A stretch of DNA of 10,428 bases. Source: an uncultured Peptococcaceae bacterium (GTDB lineage: Bacteria; Bacillota; Dehalobacteriia; UBA4068; UBA4997). Location: the NCBI GenBank assembly GCA_947626615.1, contig CANQSW010000040.1, forward strand, positions 1 to 10,428, in the 5' to 3' direction. Every line of letters starts with the position of its first letter. The stretch's first letter is position 1. Shown here piece after piece: positions 5,155-10,428 of this stretch. The position numbers and the translations under genes were made by a program. Below the pieces are notes generated by a model that saw only the letters and a program-made list of their open reading frames with translations, was not told where the DNA came from and searched no databases.

Positions 5155-6360
5155 ATGAAAAAGTTTTTAGCACTCGTAATGGTGCTGGCCATGGTATTGG
5201 CCATTGGCGCTGGCTGCGGCGGCGGCGATAACGGCGGCGGCAGCAACGGCGGCGACAAAGTAGTTAAGATCGGCGTTTTCGAGCCGGCTTCCGGCGAAAA
5301 CGGCGCGGGCGGCAAGCAGGAGGTTCTGGGTATCCGCTATGCGAACTCCCTCACTCCCACGGTTGAGATCGCCGGCGAGACTTATACCGTCGAGCTGGTG
5401 GAAGTCGACAACCAGTCCGTCACCGATAAAGCGGTCACGGCCGCGCAGTCTCTGACCAGCGCCGGCGTATCCGTGGTTCTGGGCTCTTATGGCTCCGGCG
5501 TATCCATTGCCGCCGGCGACACCTTCAAGACCGCGCAGATCCCGGCTATCGGCGTATCCTGCACCAACCCGCAGGTAACTCAGGGCAACGATTTCTATTT
5601 CCGCGTTTGCTTCCTGGATCCCTTCCAGGGCACGGTAATGGCTAACTTTGCCAAGGACGAAATGCAGGCTGACAACGCTTTCGTTATCACTCAGCTGGGC
5701 GACGACTATTCCACCGGCCTGGGCGCTTATTTCAAACAGGCGTTCACCGATCTGGGCGGCACGGTTGAAGAAGCTCAGTTCCAGACTGGCGACGTTGACT
5801 TCAACGCTATCCTGACCAACGTGTTGAACTCCGACGCCGACGTTATCTTTGCTCCCTCTTCCATTCAGACCGCGCCTCTGCTGATCCAGCAGGCTCGTCA
5901 GATGGGCATCACCATGCCGATTTTGGCTGGCGATACCTGGGAGAATGAGTCTATCATCAAGAACGCCGGCGAGTATGCCACCGACGTTTATCTGTCCACC
6001 TTCTTCGACGAGAACGACACCGCCAACCCGGCGGCTGCCGAATTTGTCACCGGCTTCAAGGCCTGGTTGAACGCTGATCAGCAGAACCTGACCAACAACG
6101 GCGGCAGCGACGGCGTGGCCGCTGTGTCCGCTCTGGGCTTCGACGCCTACAACGTGGCTATCGCCGCTCTGCAGGCTGCCGCTTCCCCGGCTGGTACTGA
6201 CGTTCAGGCCGCTCTGCCCGGCGTTACCGCCGACGGCGTGACCGGCTCCGTCTCCTTCGACGAGAACGGCGACGCCAACAAGGATATGGCCTACATCAAG
6301 ACCATCGACGTTGAAAACGGCGTGTTCCAGTTCCTGAAGACTCAGACTATCGCGCAGTAA
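5155..6360 (+). CDS. livK: Branched-chain amino acid ABC transporter substrate-binding lipoprotein
   Basis: A 401-residue extracytoplasmic binding protein (type I periplasmic-binding fold, LivJ/LivK family) that would capture leucine, isoleucine, valine or a related amino acid and deliver it to LivHM. The N-terminus MKKFLALVMVLAMVLAIGAG is a lipoprotein signal peptide with the acylated Cys at residue 21. A flexible Gly/Asn-rich linker (22-34) follows. The mature fold opens with VVKIGVFEPASG (about 36-47). Ligand-pocket blocks SYGSGVSIAAGD (111-122), RVCFLDPFQG (150-159) and the LAGDTWENE segment are family-typical. The lipobox is atypical, with Gly instead of Leu at -3. AGGAGG (5138-5143) lies 11 nt before ATG, a rather long gap. 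Codons are strongly biased to GCT, GTT and TCC compared with the neighbouring genes, a sign of high expression. Two hairpin terminators follow before livH. The family is certain; the actual ligand (branched-chain amino acid, amide or other) is not shown by sequence. Confidence 0.9.
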   Translation: MKKFLALVMVLAMVLAIGAGCGGGDNGGGSNGGDKVVKIGVFEPASGENGAGGKQEVLGIRYANSLTPTVEIAGETYTVELVEVDNQSVTDKAVTAAQSLTSAGVSVVLGSYGSGVSIAAGDTFKTAQIPAIGVSCTNPQVTQGNDFYFRVCFLDPFQGTVMANFAKDEMQADNAFVITQLGDDYSTGLGAYFKQAFTDLGGTVEEAQFQTGDVDFNAILTNVLNSDADVIFAPSSIQTAPLLIQQARQMGITMPILAGDTWENESIIKNAGEYATDVYLSTFFDENDTANPAAAEFVTGFKAWLNADQQNLTNNGGSDGVAAVSALGFDAYNVAIAALQAAASPAGTDVQAALPGVTADGVTGSVSFDENGDANKDMAYIKTIDVENGVFQFLKTQTIAQ

Positions 6361-6391
6361 CAGGATAAGGCTGACTCTGTAAGTGAATTGC

Positions 6392-6431
6392 TTTCGGCGG
6401 GGCGGCTTGGGCCTGCCCCGCCGAAAATTTT
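6392..6431 (+). terminator. First intra-operon terminator after livK
   Basis: TTTCGGCGGGGC (6392-6403) and GCCCCGCCGAAA (6415-6426) form a perfect 12-bp GC-rich stem with an 11-nt loop. It is followed by A and TTTT (6428-6431). The T-run is short but the stem is very stable. It lies 31 nt after the livK stop and would cut most transcripts after the binding-protein gene. Confidence 0.75.
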
Positions 6432-6449
6432 CTGCCAAGCGTAAAAAGG

Positions 6450-6497
6450 CATTGATCCGGCGGCAGATGAGAATTTGTCCGGGGTCAATGTTTTTTT
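6450..6497 (+). terminator. Second intra-operon terminator with GAGA loop
   Basis: CATTGATCC (6450-6458) pairs with GGGTCAATG (6482-6490), with one G-U pair. Inside it CGG (6461-6463) pairs with CCG (6479-6481) and CAGAT (6464-6468) with ATTTG (6473-6477), closed by a GNRA-type GAGA loop. Seven T residues (6491-6497) follow at once. This is a textbook intrinsic terminator, 19 nt after the first. Confidence 0.75.
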
Positions 6498-6500
6498 ACG

Positions 6501-6526
6501 ACGGCAAACCGCAGGCGCTTTGCCGT
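6501..6526 (+). other. Third hairpin before livH
   Basis: ACGGCAAA (6501-6508) and TTTGCCGT (6519-6526) are perfect 8-bp inverted copies with a 10-nt loop. No T-run follows. It is immediately downstream of the second terminator and could protect the 5' end of read-through or processed livHMGF mRNA. I see no acceptable promoter between it and livH. Confidence 0.5.
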
Positions 6527-6603
6527 GCGCCGGCAGGAAATGTGCCGCGCCCAAAAGAACCCGGCGATTTTTAAGGGAAAGATCAGAAATTCGGAGGTGA
6601 ACT

Positions 6604-7488
6604 ATGGATAACCTCACATATTACATTCAGCAGCTGCTGACGGGCGTAACCGTGGGCGGGCAATACGCGCTGATTGCGATAGGTTATACTATGGTATACG
6701 GTATTTTGCGTTTGATCAACTTCGCGCACGGCGATATTTTTATGGCGGCCGGCTTTTTTATGGTTTACGCCTCGGCCACGCTGCCGCTTTATATCTCGCT
6801 GCCGCTGACGCTGCTGTTGACCGTGATATTAGGCGTCGCGGTGGAGCGTATCGCGTATAAGCCGCTGCGCCAGGCGCCGCGTATGTCGATCATGATATCC
6901 GCTATCGGCGTTTCGTATCTGCTGCAAAACTTTGCCACGTATTATACGGGCGGCCTGCCGCGGCCTTATCCCAAGCTGCCGTTTATCGGCGATATCATTC
7001 AGATCGGCAGCGTGACCACTTCTTGGGTCACGATCATCACGCCGCTGTTGACGCTGGCCCTGGTGGCCGGCCTGGTGGCGTTGATCAAATACACCAAAAT
7101 GGGCATGGCCATGCGCGCGGTCTCCCGCGATTTTGAGACGGCGCAGCTTATGGGCATCAAGATCAACAACGTCATCAGCATGACGTTCGTGATCGGCTCT
7201 TTTCTGGCGGCGGTGGCTTCCGTGCTTTTCTTCAGCAAATATACCACCGTCACTCCCACCATCGGCGCTATGCCCGGCCTGAAGGCGTTCGTGGCGGCGG
7301 TGTTCGGCGGCATCGGCTCGGTGCCGGGCGCTGTTGTGGGCGCGTTCGTTATCGGTATCTGCGAAAACATCATCAAGGCCATGGGCTACACCACCTTCAG
7401 CGACGCGTTTACCTTCGTGCTGCTGATATTGGTGCTGATCTTTAAGCCCACCGGCCTCTTTGGCGAAAAAACGACGGAGAAGGTGTGA
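6604..7488 (+). CDS. livH: Branched-chain amino acid ABC transporter permease LivH
   Basis: A 294-residue inner-membrane permease that, with LivM, forms the translocation channel. It is almost wholly hydrophobic with about eight membrane helices. Family marks are GQYALIAIGYTMVYGILRLINFAHGD (about 19-44), the cytoplasmic coupling segment GMAMRAVSRDFETAQLMGI (167-185), which contacts the ATPases, and GLKAFVAAVFGGIGSVPGAVVG (225-246). The C-terminus ends LIFKPTGLFGEK, as in LivH homologues. Length is normal for the family. GGAGG (6593-6597) lies 6 nt before ATG. It is separated from livK by 243 nt containing two terminator hairpins and is followed by livM after only 4 nt. Expression probably depends on read-through from the livK promoter. 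Confidence 0.94.
   Translation: MDNLTYYIQQLLTGVTVGGQYALIAIGYTMVYGILRLINFAHGDIFMAAGFFMVYASATLPLYISLPLTLLLTVILGVAVERIAYKPLRQAPRMSIMISAIGVSYLLQNFATYYTGGLPRPYPKLPFIGDIIQIGSVTTSWVTIITPLLTLALVAGLVALIKYTKMGMAMRAVSRDFETAQLMGIKINNVISMTFVIGSFLAAVASVLFFSKYTTVTPTIGAMPGLKAFVAAVFGGIGSVPGAVVGAFVIGICENIIKAMGYTTFSDAFTFVLLILVLIFKPTGLFGEKTTEKV
7476..7484 (+). promoter_or_regulatory. Ribosome binding site that sets the livM start
   Basis: GGAGAAGGTG-type sequence ending 8 nt before ATG 7493. A longer reading from TTG 7460 would add eleven residues (MAKKRRRRCET), but that TTG lies inside livH and has no Shine-Dalgarno sequence. The ATG is also the usual distance from the first membrane helix. Confidence 0.65.
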
Positions 7489-7492
7489 GACG

Positions 7493-8572
7493 ATGAAAAC
7501 CAAAACGAAAACTATCCTTTCCGCCGTTTTGATCCTGCTACTGCTGGCGGCCGTCTGGCTGGCGGATCAGCTGCTGCCGGCCAGCTCCATCGTGCTGACG
7601 GTGCTGCGCAAGGGCGCTATATATTCGCTGATCGCGGTTTCGCTGAACCTGCTGAACGGCTTTACCGGCCTGTTCTCGCTGGGGCACGCGGGCTTCATGC
7701 TGATCGGCGCTTACACCTACGCCATTTTGACTATCCCGGTGGAGATGCGCGATTCGGTCTATATGTATTATGACGGCGGTATCATCAACTTCGCTCTGCC
7801 CGTGCCGGTGGCGCTGCTGCTTTCCGGCGTGCTGGCCGGCCTGTTCGGCTTTTTGATCGGCCTGCCGGTGCTGCGCTTAAAGAGCGACTATCTGGCGATC
7901 GCGACGCTGGGCTTTGCGGAGATAATCCGCGCGCTGGTGCAGTTCGACGGCTTCGGCCCGGTCACCAACGGTTCCAACGTGCTGCGCTCGTTCCCGGTGT
8001 TCCACAGCACGCTGTTCCCGTTCGTGGTATCGGGGCTTTGTATCGCCATTATCTGTCTGCTGATAAATTCCTCCTACGGGCGGGCGTTTAAGGCTATCCG
8101 CGACGACGAGGTGGCCGCCGAGGCCATGGGCATCAACCTGTTCAAGCATAAGGAAATGGCGCTGGTGACCTCCGCGTTTTTCGCCGGCATCGGCGGCGCG
8201 CTGCTGGTGATGTTCCAGATGATGGTGCAGGCGCGGGCTTTTACCTCCGCCATGACGTATGAGATATTGCTGATCGTGGTCATCGGTGGTATCGGCTCGG
8301 TCACCGGTTCGATCATCGCGTCGTTTTTGTTCATCGCCTGTTCGGAATGGTGGCTGCGCTTTTTGGATTCCACTATGGTCATCAACGGGTTCACCGTGCC
8401 GTTTCTGCGGCCGGGCTTCCGCATGGTGGTGTTCTCGGTCGTCATCATGTTCGTGGTGCTGTTCTATCGCCAGGGCATAATGGGCAGCCGCGAATTCTCG
8501 CTGGAGCGTATCTATCAATTCTGCCGCCGCCGCTTCGGCAAAGCGGGTAAGGAGGCCGAAAACCATGAGTGA
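7493..8572 (+). CDS. livM: Branched-chain amino acid ABC transporter permease LivM
   Basis: A 359-residue inner-membrane permease, partner of LivH. A first membrane helix (8-28) is followed by the family block LNLLNGFTGLFSLGHAGFMLIGAY (51-74). VLRLKSDYLAIATLGFAEIIRALV (126-149) is another typical block. The cytoplasmic coupling segment GRAFKAIRDDEVAAEAMGIN (196-215) is characteristic, and VVIGGIGSVTGSIIAS (262-277) precedes the last helices. The C-terminal tail (about 330-359) is basic and cytoplasmic, longer than in LivH. The ATG at 7493 is preferred over an upstream TTG at 7460 because it has the ribosome binding site. It starts 4 nt after livH ends, and its last codons overlap the livG start by 8 nt, indicating translational coupling. 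Assignment secure; ligand depends on the binding protein. Confidence 0.94.
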   Translation: MKTKTKTILSAVLILLLLAAVWLADQLLPASSIVLTVLRKGAIYSLIAVSLNLLNGFTGLFSLGHAGFMLIGAYTYAILTIPVEMRDSVYMYYDGGIINFALPVPVALLLSGVLAGLFGFLIGLPVLRLKSDYLAIATLGFAEIIRALVQFDGFGPVTNGSNVLRSFPVFHSTLFPFVVSGLCIAIICLLINSSYGRAFKAIRDDEVAAEAMGINLFKHKEMALVTSAFFAGIGGALLVMFQMMVQARAFTSAMTYEILLIVVIGGIGSVTGSIIASFLFIACSEWWLRFLDSTMVINGFTVPFLRPGFRMVVFSVVIMFVVLFYRQGIMGSREFSLERIYQFCRRRFGKAGKEAENHE

Positions 8573-9413
8573 GAATATCCTGCACGTGGAAAACGTGACC
8601 ATGCAGTTCGGCGGTGTGGTGGCCGTAAACAACCTGACGCTTGACGTGGGCCGCGGCGAGATCGTGGCGCTGATCGGTCCGAACGGCGCGGGCAAGACCA
8701 CCGCCTTCAACGTCATCACCGGCGTTTATGAGCCGACCAACGGCCGGGTGGAATTTAAGGGCGAAACGATGGTGCAGAACTATCCCCAGGGCAAAATGGC
8801 CAAAACGTATATGGGCGAAAACCAGGGTATGTACACCAAGGCTGTCAGCAAATCGCCGGATCAGATAACCAGGCTGGGCATCGCCCGCACCTTCCAGAAT
8901 ATCCGCCTGTTCTCCGGGCTGACGGTGTTTGAAAACGTGCTCATCGCCAAGCATATGCGCGCACGGCAGAATATTTTTTCCGCCACCTTCCGCCTGAACT
9001 ATAAGGAAGAAAAGCGCATGCGCGACGAGGCGCTGGAGCTGCTGAAAATTCAGAATATGACGCATTTGAAGGACGATATCGCCGGTTCGCTGCCTTATGG
9101 TATCCAACGCCGGCTGGAGATCGCCCGCGCGCTGGCGACCGACCCGGAGCTGCTGCTGCTGGACGAGCCCGCCGCCGGCATGAACCCGCAGGAAACGCAG
9201 TCTCTGACCGATTTTATCGTCGAGATAAAAGAGCGTTACGATCTTTCCGTTTTTATGATCGAACACCACATGGATCTGGTCATGCAGATATCCGATCAGG
9301 TGTATGTGCTGGATTTCGGCAAGCTGATCGCGCAGGGCAAACCGGCCGAGGTCAGCAACGACCCGCGCGTTATCGAGGCTTATCTGGGGGTGGCAGAAGA
9401 TGTTGAAGATTGA
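8565..9413 (+). CDS. livG: Branched-chain amino acid ABC transporter ATPase LivG
   Basis: A 282-residue cytoplasmic ATPase that powers the LivHM channel together with LivF. Walker A is GPNGAGKTT (38-46), the Q-loop is RTFQN (108-112), the signature is LPYGIQRRLEIARAL (176-190), Walker B is LLLLDEP (196-202) with catalytic Glu201, and the switch His is in EHHMDLVM (233-240). The LPYGxQRRLEIARAL form and the C-terminal EAYLG are diagnostic of LivG. Between Walker A and the Q-loop the protein is about 24 residues longer than E. coli LivG as I remember it; the extra piece is near residues 70-97 (QNYPQGKMAK and following). AAGGAGG (8549-8555) lies 9 nt before ATG, inside the livM coding sequence. 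The gene overlaps livM by 8 nt and livF by 14 nt. Confidence 0.95.
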   Translation: MSENILHVENVTMQFGGVVAVNNLTLDVGRGEIVALIGPNGAGKTTAFNVITGVYEPTNGRVEFKGETMVQNYPQGKMAKTYMGENQGMYTKAVSKSPDQITRLGIARTFQNIRLFSGLTVFENVLIAKHMRARQNIFSATFRLNYKEEKRMRDEALELLKIQNMTHLKDDIAGSLPYGIQRRLEIARALATDPELLLLDEPAAGMNPQETQSLTDFIVEIKERYDLSVFMIEHHMDLVMQISDQVYVLDFGKLIAQGKPAEVSNDPRVIEAYLGVAEDVED

Positions 9414-10098
9414 ACACCTTTCCGTCAGCTACGGCGGTATCGAGGCGGTGCGCGACATCTCTTTTGAGGTGGAAGAAGGCGCTATCGTCACGCTGATCGG
9501 CGCCAACGGCGCGGGCAAATCCACCACGCTGCGCACCATTGCCGGGCTGCTGAAGCCCAAGCAGGGTTCCATACAATATAACGGCGAGGAGCTGATCGGC
9601 AAATCCACCAGCGAGATCGTCAGCCGCGGCATCACCCTGGTGCCGGAGGGGCGGCGCGTTTTCCCGGATATGACGGTGCTGGAGAACTTGAAGATCGGCG
9701 CGTATCTCCGCAAAGACGACCTCTCAAAGGATATCCGCTGGGTCTACGACCTTTTCCCCCGGCTGGAGGAGCGCTCCTGGCAGGCGGCCGGCACGCTTTC
9801 CGGCGGCGAGCAGCAAATGCTGGCTGTGGGCCGCGCGCTGATGAGCAAGCCCAAGGTGATTATGATGGACGAGCCCTCGCTGGGCCTGGCTCCGATCATC
9901 GTGCAGGGCATTTTTGAGATAATCAAAGAGATCAACCGCCAGGGCGTTACCGTGCTGCTGATCGAGCAGAACGCCAACATGGCGCTGCACACGGCGGATT
10001 TCGCCTACGTGCTGGAGACCGGACGCATTACGATCAGCGGCCCCGGCAACGAGCTGCTGCGCGACGAGCGTATCAAAAAAGCCTATCTGGGCAAATAA
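9400..10098 (+). CDS. livF: Branched-chain amino acid ABC transporter ATPase LivF
   Basis: A 232-residue cytoplasmic ATPase, the second nucleotide-binding subunit of the LIV transporter. Walker A is GANGAGKST (34-42). The family-typical VPEGRRVFPDMTVLENL (81-97) takes the Q-loop place. The signature is LSGGEQQMLAVGRALM (133-148), Walker B is VIMMDEPS (153-160) with Glu158, and the usual switch His is Gln190 in LLIEQNA, as normal for LivF. It ends KKAYLGK, a LivF-type C-terminus. A G-rich ribosome binding site (GGGGGTGG, 9386-9393) lies 6 nt before ATG within livG. The 14-nt overlap with livG implies coupled translation and matched subunit amounts. It is the last gene of the operon; its stop is 3 nt before the terminator stem. 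Confidence 0.95.
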   Translation: MLKIEHLSVSYGGIEAVRDISFEVEEGAIVTLIGANGAGKSTTLRTIAGLLKPKQGSIQYNGEELIGKSTSEIVSRGITLVPEGRRVFPDMTVLENLKIGAYLRKDDLSKDIRWVYDLFPRLEERSWQAAGTLSGGEQQMLAVGRALMSKPKVIMMDEPSLGLAPIIVQGIFEIIKEINRQGVTVLLIEQNANMALHTADFAYVLETGRITISGPGNELLRDERIKKAYLGK

Positions 10099-10133
10099 AA
10101 AACAGGCCGCAAAAAGCGGCCTGTAATTTTTTT
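10097..10133. terminator. Bidirectional intrinsic terminator between convergent genes
   Basis: ACAGGCCGC (10102-10110) and GCGGCCTGT (10116-10124) form a perfect 9-bp stem with an AAAAA loop. On the plus strand AA and seven T (10127-10133) follow, ending the LIV operon. On the minus strand the run of A at 10097-10102 becomes a T-run, so the same hairpin can end the converging minus-strand gene. Confidence 0.9.
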
Positions 10134-10137
10134 GGCT

Positions 10138-10428
10138 TTATCGGGGCAGCAGCCGCAGCCCCTCGGCGGCCAGAGCGGTATCGCGCCATTCCGCCAGGAT
10201 AGTGTCGAGCAGCGATACTTTGGTGGTGACGATCCAGCCGCCTGTGTTGTCGGAGGAGATGCTTTGCACGCCGGCAAACTCAGCCGCCGGGTCGTCCGTC
10301 CAGTAGATGCGCCAGACGCTTAAAGGTTCGGTCGGGTCGGGGTATTCCAGCATGCCGGCTTCCTGCAGCGCTGCGATATATTCCTCCAGCACCCAGCCGT
10401 TATCGCGGATCAGCAGCGAGTGAGGCAG
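10138..10428 (-). CDS. Hypothetical protein, C-terminal part (cut by right edge)
   Basis: The minus-strand frame ending in TAA (10140-10138) is open all the way to the window edge, giving the last 96 residues of a protein whose start lies outside. A GTG at 10392 could be taken as a start but has no ribosome binding site, and the frame continues upstream (LPHSLLIRDNGW), so it is most likely an internal Val. The visible part is acidic and looks soluble: LEEYIAALQEAGMLEYPD, then WRIYWTDDPAAEF, and a C-terminal WRDTALAAEGLRLLPR. No signal, membrane helix or known motif is visible. It converges on livF and shares its terminator, which supports a real gene ending here. I do not recognise the family. 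Confidence 0.6.
   Translation of the reverse strand: MPHSLLIRDNGWVLEEYIAALQEAGMLEYPDPTEPLSVWRIYWTDDPAAEFAGVQSISSDNTGGWIVTTKVSLLDTILAEWRDTALAAEGLRLLPR

Noticed and set aside
5167..6438. Minus-strand open frame (423 residues) across livK
   Set aside because: It is antisense to the binding-protein gene, starts inside the terminator hairpins, and has a Gly/Val/His-rich shadow composition.
6383..6574. 63-residue plus-strand open frame between livK and livH
   Set aside because: It spans both terminator hairpins, has no ribosome binding site and no recognisable features.

Overview
The window reads as a housekeeping and nutrient-uptake stretch of a moderately GC-rich (roughly 55-60% by eye) anaerobic bacterium. 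Strong Shine-Dalgarno sites (AAGGAGG, GGAGG, AAGGAG), near-consensus sigma-70-type promoters with 17-bp spacers, and an fhs/fchA pair next to a branched-chain amino acid (LIV) transporter suggest an amino-acid- or one-carbon-using member of the Bacillota (Negativicutes or Clostridia). Synergistota or another anaerobic phylum cannot be excluded. The taxonomy is inference.

Layout. Positions 1-245 (minus) hold the N-terminal part of an unrecognised Cys-containing protein that leaves the window on the left. Divergent to it, a near-consensus promoter (366-394) drives fhs (formate-tetrahydrofolate ligase, 468-2225). A 352-bp spacer with two and a third copies of a ~135-bp palindromic repeat separates fhs from fchA (methenyl-THF cyclohydrolase / cyclodeaminase family, 2578-3216), which ends at a hairpin terminator. 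Together the two enzymes would carry formate plus THF through formyl-THF to methenyl-THF. A new promoter (3287-3315), with an inverted repeat over its predicted transcription start, serves a small four-helix membrane protein (3371-3781) and then ychF (3830-4933).

Positions 5155-10098 form a complete high-affinity branched-chain amino acid ABC transporter in the order substrate-binding lipoprotein, LivH, LivM, LivG, LivF. The promoter (5006-5034) has an 11-bp inverted repeat around its -35 box. The predicted leader (from about 5041) contains several mutually exclusive pairings and a 12-bp tandem repeat. After the binding-protein gene come two consecutive terminator-type hairpins and a third hairpin before livH, consistent with much higher expression of the binding protein than of the membrane and ATPase subunits. 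livH-livM-livG-livF are tightly packed (4-nt gap, then 8-nt and 14-nt overlaps). The operon ends at a strong bidirectional terminator (10102-10133) facing the 3' end of an unrecognised minus-strand gene (10138-10428) that is cut by the right edge.

No mobile element, CRISPR array, tRNA or rRNA was seen. No obviously new multi-gene system is present. The items most worth following are non-coding: the intergenic repeat array, the livK promoter and leader architecture, and the tandem terminators inside the LIV operon.
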